Shown here: positions 44,096 to 51,835 of the stretch, in pieces
Position numbering within the stretch: position 1 is the first letter of the stretch
Layout of the letters: each line of letters begins with the position of its first letter
NCBI GenBank assembly: GCA_018260475.1
Contig: JAGLBA010000014.1
Location: forward strand, 1 to 59,268
Length of the DNA stretch: 59,268 nucleotides
From: Chryseobacterium sp.
GTDB lineage: Bacteria; Bacteroidota; Bacteroidia; Flavobacteriales; Weeksellaceae
Direction: 5' to 3'
Notes under the pieces: model-generated
Told to the model about the DNA's origin: nothing
Databases searched by the model: none
Seen by the model: only the letters and a program-made list of their open reading frames with translations
Translations under genes and position numbers: made by a program

Positions 44096-45499
44096 ATGAG
44101 TCAGTTTGATGTAACCGTAATCGGTTCTGGTCCAGGTGGTTATGTAGCCGCAATCCGTTGTGCACAGTTAGGTTTCAAAACCGCAATGATCGAGAAGTAT
44201 CCTACTTTCGGTGGAACTTGCCTGAATGTGGGCTGTATCCCGTCTAAAGCATTGTTGGACAGTTCGGAACATTTCGAAAAAGCGAAGCATGAGTTTGCAG
44301 ATCACGGAATCATTATCGATGAACCAAAAGCCGACCTCGCTAAAATGATTGAGCGTAAAAACGGCGTAGTAGACCAGACTACGAAAGGAATTGCTTTCCT
44401 GATGGACAAAAACAAAATCACCACTTTCGAGGGTGTGGGTAGTTTTGAAAGCGCCACTCAAATCAAAGTAACTAAAAACGACGGTTCTTCGGAAACTATC
44501 GAATCTAAATACACGATTATCGCGACTGGTTCTAAGCCATCATCGCTGCCGTTTATCAATTTGGATAAAGAAAGAATCATTACTTCTACAGAGGCTTTAA
44601 ATCTAAAAGAAATTCCGAAACACCTGATCGTTATTGGCGGTGGCGTGATTGGTTTGGAGTTGGGTTCTGTTTACAAAAGACTTGGTGCGGAGGTGACCGT
44701 AGTAGAATTTATGGATAGAATTATCCCGGGAATGGATGGCGCATTGTCTAAAGAGCTTCAAAAAGTTCTTAGAAAACAAGGCATGAAATTCAATTTGCAA
44801 ACCGCTGTTTCCGGTGTGGAAAGATCCGGCGACACGGTGAAAGTAACCGCTAAAGATAAAAAAGGCGAAGAGGTAACCTTCGAAGGCGACTATGTTTTGG
44901 TTTCCGTAGGTAGAAAACCTTATACAGATGGGCTTGGCCTTGAAAAAGCTGGCGTGGAACTGGACGAGAGAGGCCGCGTAAAAGTGAATGATCACTTACA
45001 AACCAATGTTCAAAATATCTATGCTATTGGGGATGTGGTTCAAGGGGCGATGCTGGCTCATAAAGCCGAAGAAGAAGGCGTTTTCGTTGCTGAAACTCTG
45101 GCCGGGCAAAAGCCGCACATCAACTATAACCTGATTCCAGGCGTGGTATACACTTGGCCGGAAGTGGCGGGCGTAGGAAAAACCGAAGAGCAACTGAAAG
45201 AGGCTGGTGTGACTTATAAAGTTGGGAATTTCCCGATGAGAGCGCTGGGTAGAAGCCGTGCATCTGGTGATACGGATGGTTTTGTGAAAATCCTTGCCGA
45301 CGAAAAGACCGATGAAATCCTTGGATTCCATATGATTGGCGCGAGAGCGGCCGACCTTATCGCGGAAGGTGTGACGGCAATGGAATTCCGTGCGAGTGCT
45401 GAAGATCTTACGAGAATGTCACACGCGCACCCGACTTATGCAGAAGCCATCAAGGAAGCATGTATGGATGCCACAGGAAAACGCGCAATTCACATGTAG
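44096..45499 (+). CDS. lpd: Dihydrolipoyl dehydrogenase (E3)
   Basis: 467 residues. FAD motif VIGSGPGGYVAAIRCAQLG, redox disulfide Cys42-Cys47 in GGTCLNVGCIPSKALLD, NAD motif IVIGGGVIGLELGSVYKRLG (residues about 180-200) and the C-terminal SHAHPTYAEAIKEA with the catalytic His. It reoxidises dihydrolipoamide of 2-oxoacid dehydrogenases and glycine cleavage, and may supply reductant to Ohr (known elsewhere). A strong terminator follows. Confidence 0.97.
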   Translation: MSQFDVTVIGSGPGGYVAAIRCAQLGFKTAMIEKYPTFGGTCLNVGCIPSKALLDSSEHFEKAKHEFADHGIIIDEPKADLAKMIERKNGVVDQTTKGIAFLMDKNKITTFEGVGSFESATQIKVTKNDGSSETIESKYTIIATGSKPSSLPFINLDKERIITSTEALNLKEIPKHLIVIGGGVIGLELGSVYKRLGAEVTVVEFMDRIIPGMDGALSKELQKVLRKQGMKFNLQTAVSGVERSGDTVKVTAKDKKGEEVTFEGDYVLVSVGRKPYTDGLGLEKAGVELDERGRVKVNDHLQTNVQNIYAIGDVVQGAMLAHKAEEEGVFVAETLAGQKPHINYNLIPGVVYTWPEVAGVGKTEEQLKEAGVTYKVGNFPMRALGRSRASGDTDGFVKILADEKTDEILGFHMIGARAADLIAEGVTAMEFRASAEDLTRMSHAHPTYAEAIKEACMDATGKRAIHM

Positions 45500-45573
45500 A
45501 AATCGTGGATTCGTTAGTAAGTTGATTTGTTGATTTGAATTAACTTGCTAATAATTAACTTGCTGATAATTTT

Positions 45574-45608
45574 AAAAGAGAAACTTTCGGGTTTCTCTTT
45601 TTTTTTAA
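45574..45608 (+). terminator. Terminator of lpd
   Basis: AAAAGAGAAAC, loop TTTCGG, GTTTCTCTTTT with nine or more Ts; a near-perfect stem of 11 pairs. Confidence 0.9.
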
Positions 45609-46110
45609 TCTCATCCTCATCCTTAGCCTTAACTTTAACTTACAGTATCATCGTTTCCTTTGCTTTAATTTTCCACAAAAATATTATTTAGTTGAATGGG
45701 TGGTGTTTTTCTTGCGGAAACGGGTTTCAAAATTTGTCATTAAAAGCCGCTGCAGAAAGTCTCAATAAAATTGAGGATTAACACGCGATAGGTGAGGTTA
45801 TAGCTTTGTAAAATCTTTTGGAAATTCATTCAAGATGTTTGTGCTATATAAAATCTATCTGCCTATAATTCTGTTTTTTTAAAGTAATAGCGGGTTTTAT
45901 GTATTTGTTAAGGAAAACATCTTTCGCTATGTATGCCCGAAATGTTGAAAAACCTCCTGCTTAATTTCCAAATAATAATGCACCACAACCGAATTGTAGT
46001 TCATACGAAATGCCTGGGAATCAGAGAAATATTGGCAGGTTTTTAAGAAGCCAGAAGTTATATTTCGTGCGTTGCAACTGGTGTTCCGTGTGGAATTGCT
46101 TTAAAAAAAT
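45609..46110. other. Intergenic spacer before the CvfB-like gene
   Basis: About 500 bases with no gene on either strand that I can support. Open frames here are short and antisense to nothing recognised. The only signal seen is TACCTTTG at 46111-46118, 27 bases before the next ATG. Confidence 0.4.
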
Positions 46111-46118
46111 TACCTTTG
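46111..46118 (+). promoter_or_regulatory. -7 box of the CvfB-like gene
   Basis: TACCTTTG fits TAnnTTTG. No -33 TTTG at the right distance (a TTG lies only 12 bases upstream). Confidence 0.5.
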
Positions 46119-46145
46119 CACCATTAATATTTAAAATAAAAACCT

Positions 46146-46970
46146 ATGCAGCCCGGTACATTTCACACTTTGAAGATTGCAGAACAGAATTATTCAGGAT
46201 TATTTCTGGAGGACGAAAACGGAACGCGCGCCTTTTTACCAAAAGTATTTGCCCCGGAAAATCCTGTTATCGGCGAAGAAATGAAAGTGTTTGTATTTCA
46301 GGATGATGACCGCCTGAAAGCCACTACGGAGACGCCGAACGCCGAAGTTGGGGAATTTGCCGTGATGAACTGTGTGCAAAGCCTGCCGACGGGTGCCTTC
46401 ATGGATTGGGGAATTATCAAAGATTTATTCGTGCCTTACAAGCAGCAGAAAGCTAAGATAGAGGAGGGTAAACGCTATCTGGTGTATGTTTATATAGATG
46501 ACACTCTGGGATTAGTTACCGGTACTACGGCTTTCAAACGCAATCCTCAGTATAAAGATTTGCCGTTTCAGGTGGGCGATAAGGTAGATTTGATTTTAAT
46601 GGGTGAGGGCGAACTGGGGTGGAATGTCATCATCAACAAGAAATATATAGGCCTTATTTATACATCCGATGTTTACAAAAAACTATTCCCCCTTTCGGAG
46701 GAAATAGGTTATATCAAGGCGATTCGCGAAGACGGAAAGATAGATGTGACCCTGCAACCTAATGGCTATGATAATAATGACGAGTTCCAGAAAGTAATTT
46801 TGGAGTCGTTGGAACGGAACTATGGACTGCTTTACCTTAGCGACCAATCTTCCCCTGAGGAAATAAAAGAGGAATTGCACATGAGCAAAAAGAATTTCAA
46901 AAAAGCCATTGGTGTACTTTACCGTCTTAAAAAAATCGAAATTTTAGAGGATAAAATTCGACTTCTGTAA
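46146..46970 (+). CDS. CvfB/YitL-like S1-domain RNA-binding protein
   Basis: 274 residues matching the conserved virulence factor B / YitL family: three S1-like OB segments (about 4-60, 70-130, 145-215) with GAFMDWGIIKDLFVPYKQQ and YVYIDDTLGLVTGTTAF, then a winged-helix end PEEIKEELHMSKKNFKKAIGVLYRLKKI. Members bind RNA and modulate gene expression; the exact target here is unknown. Separate transcription unit. Confidence 0.9.
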   Translation: MQPGTFHTLKIAEQNYSGLFLEDENGTRAFLPKVFAPENPVIGEEMKVFVFQDDDRLKATTETPNAEVGEFAVMNCVQSLPTGAFMDWGIIKDLFVPYKQQKAKIEEGKRYLVYVYIDDTLGLVTGTTAFKRNPQYKDLPFQVGDKVDLILMGEGELGWNVIINKKYIGLIYTSDVYKKLFPLSEEIGYIKAIREDGKIDVTLQPNGYDNNDEFQKVILESLERNYGLLYLSDQSSPEEIKEELHMSKKNFKKAIGVLYRLKKIEILEDKIRLL

Positions 46971-47030
46971 AGAGAATTAGTAAATTTTATGATATTTTTC
47001 AGAGTAAAGTAATGTTAAGATTATTTAATA

Positions 47031-47038
47031 TACTTTTG
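47031..47038 (+). promoter_or_regulatory. -7 box of the outer-membrane barrel gene
   Basis: TACTTTTG fits TAnnTTTG and ends 30 bases before the proposed ACG start; no TTTG at the -33 position. Confidence 0.5.
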
Positions 47039-47068
47039 TCAAAGATTTAAACATTTATTTAATTTATC

Positions 47069-47737
47069 ACGAAAAAATTATTAGTACTAAGTGCAATCGC
47101 ACTTTTCGCAGGAATGAATGCACAAGAAGTAGGTTATAAGCCAGTAGCTGGTGATGTAACAGCAGAACTAGGTCTTACTGGCGGTTTAGGAAATACTTCT
47201 GTTGCAATCGCAGATCAAGGCTTTGGCGCAGGTGCAATGTTCAAGGGAAGATATTTCACTACAGATAAAATGGCTTACAGAGCTACTGTTGTTATTGGAA
47301 ATACAGACACAGAGGATAACAAAACTTCCAACACAGTTGTTGAAGACAGCGATTTCAATTTAGGACTTGGTTTCGGTATTGAAAAACACTTCACAGGTAC
47401 TGAGAGACTTTCTCCTTATGTAGGCGGTGATATATTGATTGGTTTTGCTAATCAAAAACAAACAACTACTTATACACCAACAAATGGTACTCCACAAGTT
47501 ATGGAAACAACTGGTCCAAATTCATTCAACTTCGGTGTTAGAGGCGTTTTCGGTGCAGATTACTATTTCGTGAAAAGAGTGTTCCTTGGAGTTGAAGCAG
47601 GCCTTGGCCTAATGTATAAGTCTGAAGGCGATACAACTGTAAAAGTTGCTAACACTACTAACACTAAAAAAGGTGGCTCTTCATTCAACATCACTCCTGC
47701 TGTTGTAGGTGGTATCAGAATCGGTTACGCTTTCTAA
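47069..47737 (+). CDS. Outer-membrane beta-barrel protein with an ACG start
   Basis: From codon 47069-47071 the frame reads (ACG)KKLLVLSAIALFAGMNAQ, a perfect Sec signal with cleavage after Ala18, followed by a mature barrel of about 204 residues: alternating strands such as DVTAELGLTGGLGN, FNLGLGFGIEKHF, FNFGVRGVFGADYYFV and a C-terminal Phe (GIRIGYAF). But position 1 is ACG, not ATG, and a TAA sits three codons upstream in frame. The first ATG (47114) falls inside the signal peptide and would give an unexported product. So either ACG/ATC is used, or an ATG was lost by a T-to-C change. Function unknown, likely a porin-like family. Confidence 0.75.
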   Translation, partial: TKKLLVLSAIALFAGMNAQEVGYKPVAGDVTAELGLTGGLGNTSVAIADQGFGAGAMFKGRYFTTDKMAYRATVVIGNTDTEDNKTSNTVVEDSDFNLGLGFGIEKHFTGTERLSPYVGGDILIGFANQKQTTTYTPTNGTPQVMETTGPNSFNFGVRGVFGADYYFVKRVFLGVEAGLGLMYKSEGDTTVKVANTTNTKKGGSSFNITPAVVGGIRIGYAF

Positions 47738-47758
47738 TTTTAATTTTTTACGACTTTC

Positions 47759-47790
47759 AATTCCGACTCTTTAATGGGGCGGAATTTTTG
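47759..47790 (+). terminator. Terminator of the barrel gene
   Basis: AATTCCG (47759-47765) / CGGAATT (47780-47786) with a 14-base loop and a T-run. Confidence 0.75.
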
Positions 47791-48395
47791 TTTATGTTTT
47801 TTTTACGGTGTAAAACTAACTGAAGCAATAGACTGTCTTACCTTTCTCTTTTTCAGCTTCCGATTATAGACCTGCCGACGCACCCTGGACAAACTACAGG
47901 CAAAAATTATTTTTTTTTTCTAAAATAATTTATATTCGGTGGAAAGTTTAATCCGTACAAAAGCTTGTTGTTACAATAAAGCCTAATGCTTTTCTAGCAC
48001 TTTAGCCTGGACTCCAAATTCCATTACTCTCTGCGCTGGTGATTATGGTACATGATGAGGCTTGGTTACAAATGAAAGACAACAAATTTCTTTAGCCAAA
48101 TAACAAAAGTCTTACTGCATTGAAAACCATACTTTATTGCAGAATAACTTATAGAAAGGCGTCGCTTCCAACTAATTGTACCGTTTTTAATATATAGGGC
48201 ACAGAATAATCTTTTTAAGTGCGCTTTACATAAAGCGTAACTGCATGTTCTTCCCTAAATAAAATTTTTTTTATATTTCAGGACTAGACATAGAAGCAAC
48301 AAAAATTCCCGATAGGCACGCATTGTCGGGACTTGGCGTTCCCGCATCATGCTTCCAACAAGCAACAGCCAGCCTCCCGCTTACAGAAACTTTCG
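47791..48395. other. Intergenic spacer before the pseudouridine synthase gene
   Basis: About 600 bases. No gene supported; the in-frame extension of the next gene upstream of 48423 passes through its promoter. A hairpin TCCCGA...TCGGGA (about 48308-48332) sits in a GC-richer patch at 48300-48370 that may be another decayed repeat. Confidence 0.4.
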
Positions 48396-48403
48396 TATCT
48401 TTG
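48396..48403 (+). promoter_or_regulatory. -7 box of the pseudouridine synthase gene
   Basis: TATCTTTG fits TAnnTTTG and lies 19 bases before the ATG at 48423, which decides that start over longer in-frame alternatives. Confidence 0.6.
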
Positions 48404-48422
48404 CGCCAAATATTCAGCAAAA

Positions 48423-49484
48423 ATGAGCAGAGACAACAAAAATACCGGTAGGCCGGACAGACCCAGACAAACCGTAAGAAGACCCTCTGAAGCACCTCGC
48501 GCTCCAAAATCTGAAGACAGACCTACGGCAAGATCTTCCGGAAAACCGAAAGAGCCAAAACTCTTTTCCAAATCCGAAGCAGAATCTTACGAGCGTGCAA
48601 TGTCGCGTCCCGTTTCCCGAAAGTCTTCCAAAAGTGTAAATCCAAGAAACAAGTTTAAACCTACAGATTCTTCATACAAAAAACCTTTTAAAAGATTTGA
48701 TGAAAAGCAAGAAGACCACGCAAAATCATTTGTATTGCGCAGGAGACTTGCCAAAATCGAAAAAGACCTTCATAAGGAAACCATCCGCCTGAACAAATAC
48801 ATCGCCAACTCCGGCATTTGCAGCCGCAGGGAAGCCGATGAACTCATAGAACAAGGATTGGTAGAAGTGAATGGCAAAGTCGTTCGCGAGATGGGCTACC
48901 AAGTCGAAAAAACCGACAAAGTCGTTTTCGATGGCCAAGGCATCACGCCAGAAAAGCCGGTTTATGTCCTATTGAACAAACCTAAAGGCTACATTTCCAC
49001 AACTAAAGACGATAAGGCACGCAAAACTGTGATGGATCTTGTGGCAAATGCATCGCCATACCGCACTTTCCCTGTTGGAAGATTGGACCGTTCCACAACG
49101 GGAGTTATTTTATTGACCAACGATGGTCATCTAACCAAAAAATTGACACATCCATCTTTTAACCTAAAAAAAATCTACCATGTAACACTGGATAGGAAAC
49201 TATCAGTAGAAGACCTGCAAGCCATAGCCGAAGGCATCCGTTTGGAAGAAGGCGTAGCAACCGTGGATAGTATTTCCTTCATTGAGGGAAAACCTAAAAA
49301 TGAAGTTGGGATCGAGATTTCTTTGGGATGGCCGCGGATGATTCGTAGAATTTTCCATAAACTCGGCTACGAGGTGGAATTATTGGATCGCGTGATGTTC
49401 GCGGGACTTACCAAGAAAAACATCAAGAGGGGGCATTGGAGAATACTCACCGACCTGGAGGTGAACAACTTAAAAATGCTTTAG
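48423..49484 (+). CDS. Pseudouridine synthase, RluB/RluE/RluF type
   Basis: 353 residues. The first 110 or so are Arg/Lys/Ser/Pro-rich and disordered (SRDNKNTGRPDRPRQTV...), an extension common in Bacteroidota. Then an S4 RNA-binding domain IRLNKYIANSGICSRREADELI, and the catalytic domain with the Asp of VGRLDRSTTGVILLTNDG and the core segments VYVLLNKPKGYIST and KIYHVTLDRKL. It modifies uridine in 23S rRNA (or 16S for RsuA); the exact site cannot be fixed from sequence alone. The start at 48423 is set by the TATCTTTG box just before it. Confidence 0.9.
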   Translation: MSRDNKNTGRPDRPRQTVRRPSEAPRAPKSEDRPTARSSGKPKEPKLFSKSEAESYERAMSRPVSRKSSKSVNPRNKFKPTDSSYKKPFKRFDEKQEDHAKSFVLRRRLAKIEKDLHKETIRLNKYIANSGICSRREADELIEQGLVEVNGKVVREMGYQVEKTDKVVFDGQGITPEKPVYVLLNKPKGYISTTKDDKARKTVMDLVANASPYRTFPVGRLDRSTTGVILLTNDGHLTKKLTHPSFNLKKIYHVTLDRKLSVEDLQAIAEGIRLEEGVATVDSISFIEGKPKNEVGIEISLGWPRMIRRIFHKLGYEVELLDRVMFAGLTKKNIKRGHWRILTDLEVNNLKML

Positions 49485-49493
49485 ATCAAAACT

Positions 49494-49520
49494 AACCGGG
49501 GATGTCTCCGGTTTTGTTTT
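49494..49520 (+). terminator. Terminator of the pseudouridine synthase gene
   Basis: AACCGG (49494-49499) / CCGGTT (49508-49513), then TTTGTTTT; 9 bases after the stop. Confidence 0.75.
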
Positions 49521-49584
49521 AAAATGTAAGATATATCACAAATCGCAAAACTTAAAAATCATTATCTTTACTAAAATATTTTTT

Positions 49585-50712
49585 ATGAAGAAAATACAAA
49601 TGGTTGACCTGCAAAGTCAGTACTACAAAATAAAAAACGAACTGGATAACGCGGTACTGAATGTGATGGATTCTGCAGCGTACATCAATGGGCCAGAGGT
49701 AAAACTCTTTCAGCAGGAATTGGAAAATTACCTTGGCGTAAAGCATGTTATTCCTTGTGCCAACGGAACCGATGCCTTGCAAATCGCCCTTATGGCGCTT
49801 GGTTTGGAAGAAGGTGACGAAATAATTACTGCAGATTTTACTTTTGCAGCCACAGTAGAAGTTATTCATTTGCTTAAACTAAAAGCTGTTTTGGTAGATG
49901 TGGATTATGACACTTTTACTATAGATCCCGAAAAAATAAAAGCTGCCATCACTTCCAAAACCAAGGCTATCATTCCAGTACATTTGTTCGGACAGTGCGC
50001 CAATATGGAAGCGATTTTGAAAATCGCAAATGAGCATCAGCTCTTTGTGATTGAAGATAATGCACAGGCTATCGGCTCTGATTTCACATTCACAAATGGC
50101 GAAACCAAAAAGTCGGGAACCATGGGAACGATTGGAACGACTTCCTTTTTTCCATCCAAAAACCTCGGTTGCTACGGTGACGGTGGTGCGATCTTTACTA
50201 ATGATGATGAAATTGCACATAAAATTCGTGGAATTGCAAACCATGGAATGTACGAGCGCTATTACCACGACGAAGTAGGCGTGAATTCCCGATTAGACAG
50301 CATCCAGGCAGTAATCTTACGGAAGAAATTGCCACTTCTGGATACCTATAACGAAGATCGCCGCTGGGCAGCAGATTTCTATGATGAAGCCTTCAAAGAT
50401 CACGAACATATTTTGACGCCTAAGCGTGCTGAAAATTCCAGCCATGTTTTTCACCAGTATACTTTACGCATTTTGAATGGGAAACGAAACGATCTGCAGA
50501 AATTTTTAATGGAAAAAGAAATTCCGGCGATGATTTATTACCCAGTAGCACTGCGCAAACAAAAAGCCTATTATCAGGAATCGGATCCTAAAGATTTTGT
50601 GAATACCGATAAACTTCTAGACCAAGTGATCTCCCTCCCGATGCACACGGAATTGGATGAAGAACAAATAAAATATATCACAGACAGCGTATTGGAATTT
50701 ATGAATAAATAG
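49585..50712 (+). CDS. DegT/DnrJ/EryC1-family sugar aminotransferase
   Basis: 375 residues, PLP-dependent. The Schiff-base Lys192 is in FFPSKNLGCYGDGG, with the aspartate pair in FVIEDNAQAIGS and the substrate segment NHGMYERYYHDEVGVNSRLDSIQA. Members transaminate keto-sugar nucleotides to amino-sugars for LPS O-antigen or capsule. galE follows after 48 bases on the same strand, supporting a role in nucleotide-sugar synthesis. The specific sugar is unknown. Confidence 0.93.
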   Translation: MKKIQMVDLQSQYYKIKNELDNAVLNVMDSAAYINGPEVKLFQQELENYLGVKHVIPCANGTDALQIALMALGLEEGDEIITADFTFAATVEVIHLLKLKAVLVDVDYDTFTIDPEKIKAAITSKTKAIIPVHLFGQCANMEAILKIANEHQLFVIEDNAQAIGSDFTFTNGETKKSGTMGTIGTTSFFPSKNLGCYGDGGAIFTNDDEIAHKIRGIANHGMYERYYHDEVGVNSRLDSIQAVILRKKLPLLDTYNEDRRWAADFYDEAFKDHEHILTPKRAENSSHVFHQYTLRILNGKRNDLQKFLMEKEIPAMIYYPVALRKQKAYYQESDPKDFVNTDKLLDQVISLPMHTELDEEQIKYITDSVLEFMNK

Positions 50713-50760
50713 ATCGCATTTACTTTGCTAAATAATTTAATTACTCATTACACATAAAAA

Positions 50761-51780
50761 ATGACCATACTTGTAACTGGCGGACTTGGCTATATAGGCT
50801 CGCATACCGTAGTTGAACTTCTAAATAGCGGCTTCGATGTCGTAATCGTAGATGACCTTTCTAATTCGGAGAAATTTATTCTAAATAATATAGAGGAAGT
50901 CGCCGGCAAAAAGCCAGTATTTTATCCTTTTGATTTGAGACGAAAGGAACTGCTGAATCAGGTTTTTGATGCGCATAAAATAGATGGCTGTATTAATTTT
51001 GCTGCGTACAAAGCCGTGGGCGAAAGTCAGGAAAAGCCTTTGGATTATTATGAAAACAATCTTTTTTCTTTAATTAATATCCTTCAGGAATTTAAACGAA
51101 GAAATATTTCAAACTTTATTTTCTCTTCATCTTGTACCGTTTATGGCCAAGCCGATGAGATGCCAATTACCGAAGATACGCCGCTGAAAACACCGGAATC
51201 TTCCTATGGCAAAACTAAGCAAATGGGCGAAGAAATATTAAAAGACTTTGCCACAGCTTACCAAAAGAGAGTGTCTCTGTTGCGTTATTTTAACCCAATC
51301 GGGGCACATCCTTCTGCAAAGTTAGGAGAATTGCCTATCGGAATTCCTAATAACCTCGTGCCTTTTGTAACGCAAACTGCCGCCGGACTTCGCAAGGAAC
51401 TTAGCATTTGGGGTAATGATTATCCTACGCCAGATGGAACTGCGGTCCGCGATTATATTTATGTGGTTGATTTGGCGAAAGCCCATGTCGCTGCACTAAA
51501 AAAACTTATCGCTTCGGAAGATGAAACAGTGATTGATGTTTTCAATCTCGGAACGGGAACGGGTTCATCCGTTTTGGAAGTGGTTCAGGCTTATGAAAAA
51601 GCAAATAATGTATCGGTTCCTTATAAAATCTGCGACCGCAGGCAGGGCGATATCACAATTGCCTATGCAAATGCTGACCGTGCAGAACAACAATTGGGCT
51701 GGAAGGCTGACACCACTTTGGAGGAAGCGCTTCGAACCACTTGGAAGTGGCAGAAATATTTGGAGAGTAGAAAATATTAA
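50761..51780 (+). CDS. galE: UDP-glucose 4-epimerase
   Basis: 339 residues, extended SDR. Rossmann motif TGGLGYIGSHT (6-16), the VDDLSNS loop, and the catalytic Ser-Tyr-Lys with FSSSCTVYG (about 121-129) and Tyr149-xxx-Lys153 in ESSYGKTKQMGEE. Interconverts UDP-glucose and UDP-galactose for glycan synthesis. Pairs with the aminotransferase gene and ends in a bidirectional terminator shared with the convergent receptor gene. Confidence 0.95.
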   Translation: MTILVTGGLGYIGSHTVVELLNSGFDVVIVDDLSNSEKFILNNIEEVAGKKPVFYPFDLRRKELLNQVFDAHKIDGCINFAAYKAVGESQEKPLDYYENNLFSLINILQEFKRRNISNFIFSSSCTVYGQADEMPITEDTPLKTPESSYGKTKQMGEEILKDFATAYQKRVSLLRYFNPIGAHPSAKLGELPIGIPNNLVPFVTQTAAGLRKELSIWGNDYPTPDGTAVRDYIYVVDLAKAHVAALKKLIASEDETVIDVFNLGTGTGSSVLEVVQAYEKANNVSVPYKICDRRQGDITIAYANADRAEQQLGWKADTTLEEALRTTWKWQKYLESRKY

Positions 51781-51799
51781 TTTCTTTTTAATTTAAACC

Positions 51800-51832
51800 A
51801 AAAAAAACCCGAATAGCGTCGGGCTTTTTTGT
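51800..51832. terminator. Bidirectional terminator between galE and the TonB-dependent receptor gene
   Basis: Stem CCCGA / TCGGG with flanking A-run and T-run that extend the pairing (AAAAAACCCGA / TCGGGCTTTTTT with one mismatch), loop ATAGCG. Confidence 0.85.
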
Positions 51833-51835
51833 TGG

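Noticed and set aside
46010-46306. 98-codon plus-strand frame over the CvfB-like gene start
   Set aside because: It overlaps the start of a clear S1-domain gene in another frame and is Cys/Arg-rich, with no family resemblance.
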